DNA from: Sphingobacterium deserti
GTDB lineage: Bacteria > Bacteroidota > Bacteroidia > Sphingobacteriales > Sphingobacteriaceae
Length of the DNA stretch: 51,423 bases
Direction of reading: 5' to 3'
Assembly: GCF_000757725.1 (NCBI RefSeq)
Contig: NZ_JJMU01000031.1
Span: 1 to 51,423 of the forward strand
Shown here: positions 8,529 to 17,558 of the stretch, one piece after another
Numbering within the stretch: the first letter of the stretch is position 1
How the letters are laid out: every line of letters starts with the position of its first letter
Made by a program: the position numbers and the translations under genes
Notes under the pieces: model-generated
What the model saw: only the letters and a program-made list of their open reading frames with translations
What the model was told of the DNA's origin: nothing
Database searches by the model: none

Positions 8529-8987
8529 TTAAAAGTTATCCTTGTCTTTTGTGTTCATCATGATCGTGACGGGACCATCGTTTCGCAGATCGATCTTCAT
8601 ATCTGCTCCAAAAATTCCCATTTGAACTTCGTTGCCTAACAGCTCTCCCAAATATGTACCCATATCTCGGTATAATGGTTCAGCCTTATCGGGGCGGGCA
8701 GCTCGGATAAACGATGGGCGATTTCCTTTTTTCGTTTGCGCAAACAGGGTGAATTGGGAGATCAATAGAATTTGTCCGCCAATGTCTTTAACAGATCGAT
8801 TCATCAATCCGTTTTCGTCGGAAAAAATTCGAAGGTTGACCAGCTTTTGCCCAAGCCACTCCATATCCTGCTCGCTGTCATCCTCCTCCACGCCTAACAA
8901 TACCAGTAGCCCATTTTCAATTTTGCCGGTGCAAACGCTGTCCACCGTACAACTTGCTTGTGTGACCCTCTGTACAACTGCTCTCAT
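8529..8987 (-). CDS. dtd: D-aminoacyl-tRNA deacylase
   Basis: 152 aa from the ATG at 8987, which gives the family start MRAVVQRV; the ATG at 8996 would add three residues. The DTD signature SQFTLFA (77-83) and the Gly-cisPro motif NDGPVTIM near the C-terminus are intact. It removes D-amino acids (and glycine) mischarged on tRNA. It is the first gene of the pair with the MazG-like enzyme. TACTTTGC just upstream of the ATG resembles a -7 box and would give a very short or no leader. Confidence 0.95.
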   Translation of the reverse strand: MRAVVQRVTQASCTVDSVCTGKIENGLLVLLGVEEDDSEQDMEWLGQKLVNLRIFSDENGLMNRSVKDIGGQILLISQFTLFAQTKKGNRPSFIRAARPDKAEPLYRDMGTYLGELLGNEVQMGIFGADMKIDLRNDGPVTIMMNTKDKDNF

Positions 8988-8999
8988 GGTTTGCAAAGT

Positions 9000-9135
9000 A
9001 GAAATTAAAAAGTAAAAATTAAAAAGTCAAAATTCAAAATTCAAAAGTGACAATTCAAAAGTAAGAAGTCAAAAGTGATAATTTCAAAAGAGTCAAGTAA
9101 GAAGTCAAAAAAATTCAAAAGTTACGATTCAACAA
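9000..9135. repeat. Low-complexity A-rich degenerate repeats
   Basis: About 135 bases made of degenerate iterations of AATTCAAAAGT and AAGTCAAAA between dtd and the stop of the TonB-dependent receptor gene. No ORF and no clear hairpin. Such A-rich iterations are common between genes in this phylum; they may arise by slippage. Confidence 0.7.
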
Positions 9136-11520
9136 TTAAAACCTAACATTCAATCCAAAAAGGAAATTTGTTTCTGCTTGCGGATAGTAGGCATTTCCAA
9201 AAACTCTGGAACCATCTGCTTGGGCTATTCCGCCGTAGGTATATCCGTGCGATTCGTACTTCTCATTGAAAATATTGTTTATCGCTAAGTTGGCGTCGAT
9301 GTTTTCAATATTCCACAGGGAGAAGCTATAACGTAGGCGTAGATTACTAACAAAAAACGGATCGACACTTCGCTCGCGACTGCTCGTATTATCAAGATAT
9401 TGACGTGATACATACTTGCTTGCTAAACTGAATTCTAATGGTGTGATAGGGGTATAAGACAACTCATTGGAAAGAATGACAGCTGGTGAAAAGGAAATGT
9501 TTGTGGATCGGTATACATTCGTTACTTGCGGTGCATCTGTAGGATCCCAGTTATCATCTAGTATGCTGAGGTACTCGGTGTAATTTTTAATTTTATTTTC
9601 GCTGATGCCGGCAGTGGCTTTCCATTGAAAGTGTCTTGAAATCTTCCAGGCACCGTCAAATTCAAAGCCTATGCGGTAACTGTCCGGAACGTTTTCCCGA
9701 ATGGAGCCGCCGACGTCATTGATTTCACCCGTAAGGACTAGTTGATCTTTGTAAAACATACCATATAAATTGGCACCGATATTTATATTTTCTTTTCGCA
9801 GACGGTAGCCTGCTTCGATATTATGCATCTTTTCGGCAATTGGTCTTGCATTAGCGGAAGACGCAACATAGTCATCACGAACTGGTTCTTTGCTACCATA
9901 AGCGTAGGAGCTGTAGAGTGTCGCACTCGGTGAAAGAATATACGTAGCACCTAGCTTTGGATTGAAGAAATGATGTTTCACGTTGACGTCAGACAGTATT
10001 CTGTTGTGGTCAAACCCTTCAAATGTATAGTCAACAAAACGATATTGTAAGTCTGTATAAAGATTGAAAGCGCCAAATTTACCATTCCACTTGCCATAAA
10101 AATTGACGTCATTTTTCTCTGCATCATTAAAGTAATACTTATCGCCCAATCGGCTATCTGATGCGTATCGAGCCCATATCACTTTGCCATAATGGTCACC
10201 ACGGTATTGATTTGCGCCACCACCTATAATCAGGCTATGGTTTTCGTTAAGCTTATGGTTTACTGAAAAAACAGTTCCATAAAAATAATTATCCAACCAG
10301 CGTTGACGTATTAGATCAGTGGTATTGATCGTTGTATCGGTATTGATGATGGGTGTTAAACCGTATGTGCTAAAGTTATCATCTCCCCGGTATTCTTCAT
10401 AATATCCCTTTCCACGCGTATAGTGCAAGGCAACGTTAAGCGTGGTATTAGCTGTAGTAAAATAATTATAATGGAGATGATGATGTGTCTGTGTGTAATT
10501 ATCTGTTTGATTTTCGTAATCAAATCCGTTGTAGCGACGGTTTGTTTCCAGTAACTCTTCCGGCACGCCGTCCCATGCTTGGAAGGTTTTCTCCTTTCCA
10601 GAGAAAATGGTTGCTTTTAACTGATGCTTGTCTCCATAATAGCCTGCGTCTACATAAAATGACTTCAAATCCGAGGTCGCCTTATCAATGTAACCGTCCG
10701 AGCTGATGCGTGATAAGCGGGCGTTAAAAGCGAATTTATCGTTTATAAGTCCTGTGCCAAGTTTCACGGTGTTTTTCCAAGTGTTGTATGAACCAAAGGT
10801 GTTATTTAGTTCGGCGTAAGGTGTTGTTTCCAATGCGTCGGACTGCATGTTTAGCGACGCACCAAAAGCACCTGCGCCATTCGTGGATGTGCCTATGCCG
10901 CGCTGGATTTGAATGCTCTGCGTGCTTGAAGCAAAATCGGGAAGGTTCACGAAAAATGAACCCATACTTTCCGCGTCGTTCAGAGGGATGCCGTTTAATG
11001 TAACATTAATACGTTGGCTATTAGATCCGCGGATCGTCATGTTTGTGTATCCAACCCCCGCGCCGGCATCAGATCCGACAACGACGGACGGTGTTTGATC
11101 TATCAAGTAGGGGATATCCTGCCCTAAATTTAAGCGGTTAAGTTCTTCTTTCGAGATGTTTTTATACGTTGTCGCGGAATTTTCCGGTGCGCGGGTCGCC
11201 ATCACCTGTACTTCGCCTGTTAATCGTTGGTCGGGTTGCAGCACGACGTGAACGGTGTTTTCCTGCGTTGGGTTAACGTATTTTGAATAAGAGCCAAAGC
11301 CAATGTGGCGAACCTTTAAGGTGCCAGCTTGCGGGCCGAGCTGTGGAAATGTCACGATTCCATCTTGATTAGAGGATTTTGTGATGCCTTGAAACTCAAC
11401 CGATGCACCAGGAAGGGGCTTTTGTTCGAAGGTTTGGACCGAAACGCGCAGTTGCGTTTGGGCAAATGTCATGAATGTGCAAACGATCAATGCTAGAGTA
11501 ACCAATCCATTCTTTACCAT
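9136..11520 (-). CDS. TonB-dependent outer-membrane receptor, probably thiamin-related
   Basis: 794 aa. A signal peptide (1-20, ending TFAQ) is followed by a carboxypeptidase-regulatory-like domain (~23-100). The plug (~110-230) has IDQTPSVVVGS, MTIRGSNSQRINVTLNGIPLNDAE and FGASLNM. A 22-strand-type barrel follows, ending in the aromatic-terminated NFLFGLNVRF. It is distinct from the SusC receptors further right and has no SusD partner. A TPP riboswitch in its leader implies expression only when thiamin pyrophosphate is low, so thiamin, its phosphates or precursors are the likely ligand. Receptor identity is read directly; the substrate is inferred from the riboswitch. Confidence 0.9.
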   Translation of the reverse strand: MVKNGLVTLALIVCTFMTFAQTQLRVSVQTFEQKPLPGASVEFQGITKSSNQDGIVTFPQLGPQAGTLKVRHIGFGSYSKYVNPTQENTVHVVLQPDQRLTGEVQVMATRAPENSATTYKNISKEELNRLNLGQDIPYLIDQTPSVVVGSDAGAGVGYTNMTIRGSNSQRINVTLNGIPLNDAESMGSFFVNLPDFASSTQSIQIQRGIGTSTNGAGAFGASLNMQSDALETTPYAELNNTFGSYNTWKNTVKLGTGLINDKFAFNARLSRISSDGYIDKATSDLKSFYVDAGYYGDKHQLKATIFSGKEKTFQAWDGVPEELLETNRRYNGFDYENQTDNYTQTHHHLHYNYFTTANTTLNVALHYTRGKGYYEEYRGDDNFSTYGLTPIINTDTTINTTDLIRQRWLDNYFYGTVFSVNHKLNENHSLIIGGGANQYRGDHYGKVIWARYASDSRLGDKYYFNDAEKNDVNFYGKWNGKFGAFNLYTDLQYRFVDYTFEGFDHNRILSDVNVKHHFFNPKLGATYILSPSATLYSSYAYGSKEPVRDDYVASSANARPIAEKMHNIEAGYRLRKENINIGANLYGMFYKDQLVLTGEINDVGGSIRENVPDSYRIGFEFDGAWKISRHFQWKATAGISENKIKNYTEYLSILDDNWDPTDAPQVTNVYRSTNISFSPAVILSNELSYTPITPLEFSLASKYVSRQYLDNTSSRERSVDPFFVSNLRLRYSFSLWNIENIDANLAINNIFNEKYESHGYTYGGIAQADGSRVFGNAYYPQAETNFLFGLNVRF

Positions 11521-11589
11521 AAAAATTGATATTAATAAAAGTTAAACTGACTATTATCAGGGGCTATTAATAGCGGTCTCATTTAACTA

Positions 11590-11698
11590 ACCTTTTCCCT
11601 CCGCCAGCATTACCTGGATCAGGTGCGTTCCGCAATAAAGCGAAACTGGGTATAATCTCAGCCTGTATTTGTGTTAAAAAACAAGGCACCCCTTTCGA
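11590..11698 (-). ncRNA. TPP riboswitch (THI element)
   Basis: On the minus strand the conserved THI elements appear in order: AAAGGGGTGCC (P1/P2 entry), GGCTGAGATTATACCC (the CUGAGA core), then ACCTGATCCAGGTAATGCTGGCG, followed by GGGAAAAGG closing the structure. The element ends about 70 bases before the receptor ATG at 11520. No strong terminator is visible between, so control of translation initiation is more likely than attenuation. Confidence 0.95.
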
Positions 11699-11704
11699 TG
11701 GCAA

Positions 11705-11735
11705 CAAAAGTAAACATTAATTGTAGAAACACAAA
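11705..11735 (-). promoter_or_regulatory. Promoter of the TPP-riboswitch transcript
   Basis: Minus strand TTTG (11735-11732), 19-base spacer, TACTTTTG (11712-11705). This is a near-consensus Bacteroidota promoter. The predicted start (~11698) falls exactly at the 5' edge of the riboswitch, which supports both calls. Confidence 0.8.
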
Positions 11736-11790
11736 TTGTTAATCTTTTTTTTCAAAGGGGCTAAATGTAATTTTTAATTATCCTAACATG

Positions 11791-11819
11791 TTGTTTTTCG
11801 AATAAAATTTATAAATTAG
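11791..11819 (+). promoter_or_regulatory. Probable promoter for amidohydrolase operon
   Basis: TTG (11791-11793), 18-base spacer, TAAATTAG (11812-11819), similar to the TATATTAG boxes found before the susC genes. Predicted start ~11826, about 85 bases before the chosen ATG. Confidence 0.45.
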
Positions 11820-11909
11820 CAAATGTATTTTCTTTATGTATGTTAAGAAAAGCCATTGACACGCATCAATGATTTCTTTTTATACACAAAAATTAAGTTT
11901 TGTAAATCG

Positions 11910-13079
11910 ATGAGGTATATTTCAGCGAGTATAGTTGTCCCCGTAGTAGGGAACTTTTTGAAGAACGGCGTGGTCGCGATAGATGAGTCGGGGGTCGTTA
12001 AAGGAATTTACGAACAGAATGATGTTGCGGTTCTCGATGAGGAAAAAGAAGTTTATGAGGGTATTTTGATACCTGCATTTGTGAATGCGCACTGCCATAT
12101 TGAGCTATCGCACATGTTAGACAAAACCCAAAAAGGGTTAGGGTTGCCACGCTTTCTTTCGGAAGTGATGAAGGGACGTGCCGCTGATGAAAGCGAAATT
12201 ATGGGACAAATTGCGCTCGCTGACGAACTGATGTGGAAAAATGGCATTCAGGCAGTAGGTGATCACGTAAATACGCCATATTCGGCAGAGGTAAAGGCCC
12301 ACAGTAAAATAGTCTACCATACCTTTGTGGAGATTATGGGTTTAAATAAGGAAGATATCCAACCGCGGATAGACGCTGCACGTGATACAGAATTTTACTT
12401 CGATGCAAATCACGCGTCTATCACGCCCCACGCGCCTTATTCCTGTTCCAAAGAGCTTTTCAAAGCGTTCAAGCGAGCCGTGAGCGAAGACAATATATTC
12501 AGCATACATAATCAAGAAAGCGACGAGGAGAATAAGCTGTTTCGTTATCGCGAAGGCGGATTTCTTGATTTTTACAAAGAAATGGGTTTTGACGCCGAAG
12601 GCTTTAAAGCGCAGGCTCGAAACTCCGTGCAATCTTATCTGCCACATCTGCCAAAGAATAATCGGCTAATTTTAGTGCATAATACCTTCACTTCCTTAAA
12701 GGACATCGACTTCATAAACCGTCAGGATAGGGATGTTTATTACTGTATCTGTCCCAAAGCCAATCTTTACATTGAAGGGAAACTGCCCAAGATACTGAAT
12801 TTCATCCCTGATAGGGCCAAAATGGTATTGGGAACGGATAGCTTGGCATCTAATGACGGCTTGAGTATTTTAGAGGAGATGAAGGTGTTAGCCTCGCATT
12901 TTGAGCATTTGGATTTCTTACAACTGCTACAGTGGGCAACGATTAATGGCGCGAGAGCCTTGGGGTTAGAGGATGTTATGGGTTCTATTGAAGTGTCGAA
13001 GCGACCTGGGCTATTACTTTTGCAGGGAATGAATAATTTGCGCATTCATGATCGGGTGACATTGCAAAGAATCGCTTAG
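11910..13079 (+). CDS. Amidohydrolase-superfamily protein (aminofutalosine/cytosine-deaminase-like)
   Basis: 389 aa from the ATG at 11910, where the homologous part (MRYISASIVVP) begins; the earlier in-frame start at 11856 adds an unlikely tail. Metal-site motifs of the deaminase branch are present: AHCHIE (H61, H63), HAPYSCS, HNQESDEEN, LVHNTF, and LGTDSLASNDGLSI with the catalytic Asp. It therefore probably deaminates a purine-like or chlorinated-ring substrate in the cytosol. Automatic annotation might call it aminodeoxyfutalosine deaminase, but no other futalosine-pathway (mqn) gene is in the window. First gene of a three-gene run with acylphosphatase and a flippase. Confidence 0.82.
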   Translation: MRYISASIVVPVVGNFLKNGVVAIDESGVVKGIYEQNDVAVLDEEKEVYEGILIPAFVNAHCHIELSHMLDKTQKGLGLPRFLSEVMKGRAADESEIMGQIALADELMWKNGIQAVGDHVNTPYSAEVKAHSKIVYHTFVEIMGLNKEDIQPRIDAARDTEFYFDANHASITPHAPYSCSKELFKAFKRAVSEDNIFSIHNQESDEENKLFRYREGGFLDFYKEMGFDAEGFKAQARNSVQSYLPHLPKNNRLILVHNTFTSLKDIDFINRQDRDVYYCICPKANLYIEGKLPKILNFIPDRAKMVLGTDSLASNDGLSILEEMKVLASHFEHLDFLQLLQWATINGARALGLEDVMGSIEVSKRPGLLLLQGMNNLRIHDRVTLQRIA

Positions 13080-13113
13080 ATTTCTTGGATTTTGTTCTGT
13101 ACATTTGTGCTTC

Positions 13114-13392
13114 ATGAAGCATTTAAATATAGAAGTTTATGGCAAGGTGCAAGGCGTTTATTACCGCCTAACCTGCAAAGCTGTAGCCGATCAGTTAGGG
13201 ATTAAGGGATTTGTGATGAACCGACCTGATGGAAGCGTCTATATGGAAGCAGAAGGTGATCCTTTCGCTTTGGAAGAGTTGCTGGAGTTTTGCAAAGAAG
13301 GACCTGAGCGTGCTGAAGTAAAATCGCTTATGCAGGAAGAAGGCCCTCTTCGGGGCTTCAAGAATTTTGAGGTCGTAAAAAAAATCAAATAG
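13114..13392 (+). CDS. acyP: Acylphosphatase
   Basis: 92 aa from the ATG at 13114 (an ATG three codons earlier is possible). The signature GKVQGVYYR (catalytic R18) and GFVMNRPDGSV (catalytic N36) are both present. It hydrolyses acyl phosphates such as carbamoyl phosphate and 1,3-bisphosphoglycerate. Length and motifs are normal. It lies 34 bases after the amidohydrolase and 6 bases before the flippase. Confidence 0.93.
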   Translation: MKHLNIEVYGKVQGVYYRLTCKAVADQLGIKGFVMNRPDGSVYMEAEGDPFALEELLEFCKEGPERAEVKSLMQEEGPLRGFKNFEVVKKIK

Positions 13393-13398
13393 CATACC

Positions 13399-14901
13399 GT
13401 GTCAGTAGTAAAAAGGTTTTTGGGTGATACAGCGATCTACGGCTTGTCCACGATCGTCTCACGTTTGCTCAACTTTGTTTTAACCCCTTTACTTATCAGT
13501 AAATTTCCGGCATCCGTATATGGCGTTTTCACAAATGTCTATTCGTGGGCGGCTTTAATCAATACTTTTTTGGCCTTCGGGATGGAGACGACTTACTTTC
13601 GCTATCTACAAAAAGTGGAGGCAGAAGATCGTCCTAAAGTATTTAACAATACCTTTCTAGTCACCTTGGTTACCGCCATGGTATTTGTCGGTTGCCTTCT
13701 CTTTTCCGACGATGCTATTGCAGGTTGGTTCGGAAGGAAAGGCCTACAATCTATCGCGGATTATAAAATGTATATTTTACTCATGGGGCTTACACTGGCG
13801 GCAGATGCTTTGGCGGTCGTCCCTTTTGCGAAGCTTAGGTCTCAAAATCGACCTATTCGCTATGCTGTGCTTAAATTATGCAATATTCTGGTATTCGTCT
13901 TTTTCAACCTCCTATTTCTAGTATTGATCCCAAAAGCTGCGGAGATAGGGATTTTACCGCAAGTAAATTTAGGGTGGTTTAGGGAAGGCTGGCTAGGCTA
14001 TGTGTTTCTATCAAACTTGATAGCTAGTACAGTGACGCTCGTTATGCTCGTTCCTGAGATGAGGGGATTTCGGTTCCAGTGGGATAAGGGTATGCTGCAG
14101 TCCATGTTGTCCTATAGCTTTCCTATTTTCGTTGCCAATATTTCCTTCATTATTAATGAACATTTGGATAAAATATTGATGCCAAACTTGTTGCCAGAAC
14201 AAATTGGCGAGCGGGATCTCGGAATTTATGGCGCTATTGCTAAAATAGCTGTCTTTCTTAGCATCTTTGTTCAGGCATTCCGTTTGGGTGCAGAGCCTTT
14301 TTTCTTTTCTTATGCGAAGCATGAAAATGCACGTAAAACCTATGCACTCATTATGGAGTACTTTGTTATCGCCATGATGTTCGTTATGGTTGGTTTATCC
14401 ATGAATATTGAATGGCTGAAATATTTTATCAAAGGCGGTACTGAGGCAGAGATTGCACAGTATTGGTCTGGACTGGCTTATATACCTATTATACTTTTTA
14501 ATTATGTGCTTTTGGGTATCTATATGAATCTTTCGGTATGGTACAAGCTTTCTGATCAAACGAGGTACGGACTCTATATTTCGGGAATAGGAGCTTTAAC
14601 GACGATGGTTCTCTGTTATTATGCCATACCCCGTTGGAGCTATGTAGGGGCAATCTTCGTTACGACAGCTACCTATGTACTCATGGTCGCTTTGTCATAC
14701 TTTTGGGGACAGAAAAACTATGTTATCCCTTATAATGTTAGGAAAATTTTGACGCACCTCTTTGTTGGCAGTGCCTTGGTGGTCGTTAATTTTACATTCT
14801 TGGATCGAAGTATATGGTGGGGAAATGCGTTATTAGTCTTCTACCTTTTATTGATACTGCTGGCAGAGCGAAAATTTATACAAAGAGTCCTTCGACTTTA
14901 A
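13399..14901 (+). CDS. Polysaccharide/lipid flippase of the MOP superfamily (Wzx/MurJ-like)
   Basis: 500 aa with a GTG start at 13399, 6 bases after the acylphosphatase stop. About 14 hydrophobic helices are spread over the whole length, as in oligosaccharide flippases (PST family). The N-terminus FLGDTAIYGLSTIVSRLLNFVLTPL is characteristic. It probably moves a lipid-linked saccharide or peptidoglycan-type intermediate across the inner membrane. No glycosyltransferases or polymerase are adjacent, so the substrate is unknown. Confidence 0.88.
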   Translation: MSVVKRFLGDTAIYGLSTIVSRLLNFVLTPLLISKFPASVYGVFTNVYSWAALINTFLAFGMETTYFRYLQKVEAEDRPKVFNNTFLVTLVTAMVFVGCLLFSDDAIAGWFGRKGLQSIADYKMYILLMGLTLAADALAVVPFAKLRSQNRPIRYAVLKLCNILVFVFFNLLFLVLIPKAAEIGILPQVNLGWFREGWLGYVFLSNLIASTVTLVMLVPEMRGFRFQWDKGMLQSMLSYSFPIFVANISFIINEHLDKILMPNLLPEQIGERDLGIYGAIAKIAVFLSIFVQAFRLGAEPFFFSYAKHENARKTYALIMEYFVIAMMFVMVGLSMNIEWLKYFIKGGTEAEIAQYWSGLAYIPIILFNYVLLGIYMNLSVWYKLSDQTRYGLYISGIGALTTMVLCYYAIPRWSYVGAIFVTTATYVLMVALSYFWGQKNYVIPYNVRKILTHLFVGSALVVVNFTFLDRSIWWGNALLVFYLLLILLAERKFIQRVLRL

Positions 14902-14943
14902 AGCTGATTTATTTGGAGAGGATGAATAGGAATTTTTGGTATC

Positions 14944-15939
14944 CTAAACGACCTCTTCCGCAAACTTATCGCTGATCTCTTCTAATACCTCCAATATATC
15001 GTGCTGGTTTTGTAGTCCGACAAGCTGCATCCGGTATTCTTTAAAGTTGGGGATACCTTTGAAATAATTTGCGTAGTGTCTGCGCATTTCGAAAATCCCG
15101 GTCTTGTCGCCTTTCCATTCGATAGACTTCGTTAAATGCGTTTTACAAACATCTACACGCTCTGCGATAGTTGGCCCTTCTAGGCGTTCGCCAGTTTGAA
15201 AAAAATGTTTAATTTCTCGGAATATCCACGGGTAGCCAATTGATGCGCGACCGATCATGATGCCATCAACTTCAAATTCCTGTCGCCAGGCTGCCGCTTT
15301 CTCCACGGAATCCACATCGCCATTTCCAAAGATCGGTATTTTGACGCGCGGGTTTTGCTTCACGTCTCGGATCATGCTCCAGTCCGCTTGCCCCTTATAC
15401 ATTTGTGCGCGTGTACGTCCGTGGATAGCGAGAGCCTTGATGCCGATGTCTTGCAAGCGCTCCGCAACTTCGTAGATGTTTTTTGTGTTGTCATCCCAAC
15501 CGAGTCTGGTTTTAACCGTCACGGGAAGATGCGTCGCGTCCACAACGGCTTTCGTCATGGCAACCATTTTATCAATGTCTTGAAGTAGGGAGGAACCCGC
15601 CCCTTTACAAACCACATTTTTTACGGGGCAGCCGTAGTTGATGTCTATAAGATCCGGATTTGCGAGTGTGCATATTTCAGCAGATTGGCGCATGTGCTCG
15701 ATGTCTGAACCGAAAATTTGTATGCCGATAGGTCGCTCGTACTCAAAAATATCCAGCTTTTGTCGTGATTTGGCAGCGTCGCGAATAAGCCCTTCCGATG
15801 ATATAAACTCTGTATACATCATATCGACACCATTTTTCTTACACACATAACGGAATGGAGGATCACTTACGTCTTCCATAGGAGCCAACAATAGCGGAAA
15901 CTCACCCAGATCAATATGCTCACCAATCTTAACAGCCAT
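14944..15939 (-). CDS. dusB: tRNA-dihydrouridine synthase B
   Basis: 331 aa. FMN-binding TIM barrel of the Dus family: LLLAPMEDVSDPPFR, the catalytic-Cys motif INYGCPVKNVVCKGAGSSLL, TVKTRLGWD, HGRTRAQMYKGQADW, IFGNGDV and GIMIGRASIGYPW. It reduces uridine to dihydrouridine in tRNA. The extended GAGSSLLQD and length fit DusB rather than DusA or DusC. It is 54 bases downstream of tag on the same strand, so co-transcription is possible. Confidence 0.93.
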   Translation of the reverse strand: MAVKIGEHIDLGEFPLLLAPMEDVSDPPFRYVCKKNGVDMMYTEFISSEGLIRDAAKSRQKLDIFEYERPIGIQIFGSDIEHMRQSAEICTLANPDLIDINYGCPVKNVVCKGAGSSLLQDIDKMVAMTKAVVDATHLPVTVKTRLGWDDNTKNIYEVAERLQDIGIKALAIHGRTRAQMYKGQADWSMIRDVKQNPRVKIPIFGNGDVDSVEKAAAWRQEFEVDGIMIGRASIGYPWIFREIKHFFQTGERLEGPTIAERVDVCKTHLTKSIEWKGDKTGIFEMRRHYANYFKGIPNFKEYRMQLVGLQNQHDILEVLEEISDKFAEEVV

Positions 15940-15982
15940 CTTCTCAATTTTTTACAAAGGTACTAAAAAATAGAAAATGAGT

Positions 15983-16000
15983 AGGGTAGGGAATTACCCT
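15983..16000 (-). terminator. Possible weak terminator at the tag stop codon
   Basis: AGGGTA/TACCCT arms with a 6-base loop overlap the tag stop; on the minus strand a T-rich stretch follows within ~10 bases. Short stem, so only a possible attenuator between tag and dusB. Confidence 0.3.
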
Positions 16001-16566
16001 TGTTTAAAGCTGCAATCATTTAAGTGATCATCCACCATACCCACGGCTTGCATGTAAGCGTAGCATATTGTTGTTCCGAAAAACTTAATACCGCGTTTTT
16101 TAAGGTCTTTGGCTATCGCGTCAGATTCTGCGCTATGTGTTGCGGCGGATTTCATATCGGGTAGCGCGTTGACCATACGTTTTTTATCGGGCATAAAACT
16201 ATAGAGATATTGGTAGAACGATCCGAATTCCTTTTGAATAGCGATAAAGACTTGGGCATTTTTCACTGTTGCTTCGATTTTTCCCCGATGCCGAATAATG
16301 CTAGCATCAAGTACTAATTCTTCTATCTTGTTTTGATCAAATTGCGCCACTTCGTTGTAATCAAAATTGCTGAAGGCATTTCTGTAGCCCTCCCTTCGTC
16401 GGAGAATCGTAATCCAGCTTAATCCCGCTTGCGCGGATTCTAATACAAGAAATTCAAATAGTATACGATCAGATGTCACTTGTTTACCCCATTCTTCATC
16501 ATGGTATTTGGTATAGAGGTCGTCCGTGCCGCACCACGGACAGCGGATCAGTTCAGCATGCTTCAT
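15994..16566 (-). CDS. tag: DNA-3-methyladenine glycosylase I
   Basis: 190 aa. The N-terminus RCPWCGTDDLYTKYHDEEWG carries the zinc-binding Cys and the invariant YHDEEWG. LESAQAGLSWITILRRREGYRNAF and the C-terminal YAYMQAVGMVDDHLNDC complete the Tag signature. It excises 3-methyladenine from alkylated DNA. Length is normal. It is divergent from the DUF4271 gene. Confidence 0.95.
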   Translation of the reverse strand: MKHAELIRCPWCGTDDLYTKYHDEEWGKQVTSDRILFEFLVLESAQAGLSWITILRRREGYRNAFSNFDYNEVAQFDQNKIEELVLDASIIRHRGKIEATVKNAQVFIAIQKEFGSFYQYLYSFMPDKKRMVNALPDMKSAATHSAESDAIAKDLKKRGIKFFGTTICYAYMQAVGMVDDHLNDCSFKQG

Positions 16567-16626
16567 GTTTTCTTTTTTGCTTAATAATATTATCCTAACT
16601 TTACGCCAAAATAAGTAATTTTTTGC

Positions 16627-17547
16627 ATGTATTGGTTGAAGCGCATTCTAATCACTGGTCTATTTTTTTTGTCGGTTTTACCGGGCATTTGTCAGTCGGA
16701 TTCGCTACAAACAACGAACAGCGCGGATAGCGTTATGATGCAGGAAATAGACACTTTTAACTACATCTATCCGCCCGACGATCGGCCGCATCAGCTTTTA
16801 CAGCGTTTGCTCGCTGGTATCCAGACCCGAAGTGTAGATTTCGAAAAAAGCTTATCCTATATGCGTGGCGAGGATAGTGAAGTGCCGACAGCAATGGGAA
16901 CACAAAAGATCAGCCGCCCGGCATGGATACTCGGCAGTGTGTTTGTCCTTTTTTTTGCAGTAGGTCTAGTTAGAATTCTGTTTCCTGGAGATTTTACCAT
17001 GATTGTGCAGGCCTATTATAATGAACGCACCCTGCAGCAAATTAGTAAAGAGGATAATATGCTCACCTCGTGGCCTTACATATTGCTCTATCTAATTTTT
17101 AGCCTCGCTTTAGGCTTATTTATTGTGCTGGTAGAATCATCGTTCTTGCACCACGATGTATTGAATTGGTCGAACTACTTGCGCACGACAGTGATCGTTG
17201 CCGTTTTATTTGTTTTGAAGATTTTATTAATACGTTTTATATCGTTTGTTTTTGAAATCGGCCGGTTGGTAAGAGAATATGTTACGGTTTTGTATTTGGT
17301 GTATTTCAATAGTATGTTATTTTTAATGCCCATTCTTTTAGCCGTAACGCTGATCCCCGCAAACTATTTTAAATTTGTGTTAATTTTGTTTAGCGTGGTG
17401 GCGTCTATCTTATTTATTTACAGGTTTTTGAGAACAGCTCTTCGTCTTTTTGGAAATCTTAAGTTTTCAATTTTTTATTTAATTCTGTATCTTTGCGCAC
17501 TCGAAGTAGCGCCGATTTTGATATTGGTTAAAACACTGAGCAATTAA
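16627..17547 (+). CDS. DUF4271 family membrane protein
   Basis: 306 aa. A signal peptide (1-22, ending GICQ) precedes a soluble stretch (~23-95), then about six membrane helices from residue ~98 to the end. The segment YYNERTLQQISKEDNMLTSWPYILLY is typical of DUF4271, a Bacteroidota-specific family commonly next to uroporphyrinogen-III synthase. Function unknown. It lies 11 bases before hemD, so the two are in one transcript. Confidence 0.85.
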   Translation: MYWLKRILITGLFFLSVLPGICQSDSLQTTNSADSVMMQEIDTFNYIYPPDDRPHQLLQRLLAGIQTRSVDFEKSLSYMRGEDSEVPTAMGTQKISRPAWILGSVFVLFFAVGLVRILFPGDFTMIVQAYYNERTLQQISKEDNMLTSWPYILLYLIFSLALGLFIVLVESSFLHHDVLNWSNYLRTTVIVAVLFVLKILLIRFISFVFEIGRLVREYVTVLYLVYFNSMLFLMPILLAVTLIPANYFKFVLILFSVVASILFIYRFLRTALRLFGNLKFSIFYLILYLCALEVAPILILVKTLSN

Positions 17548-17558
17548 AAAAATTGAAT

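Noticed and set aside
11856..11909. Extended N-terminus of the amidohydrolase
   Set aside because: The extra 18 residues do not resemble the family start, and the ATG at 11910 gives the expected beginning.
11910..13079. Futalosine-pathway assignment for the amidohydrolase
   Set aside because: Motifs fit the deaminase branch, but no other menaquinone-pathway gene is nearby, so the specific name is not supported.
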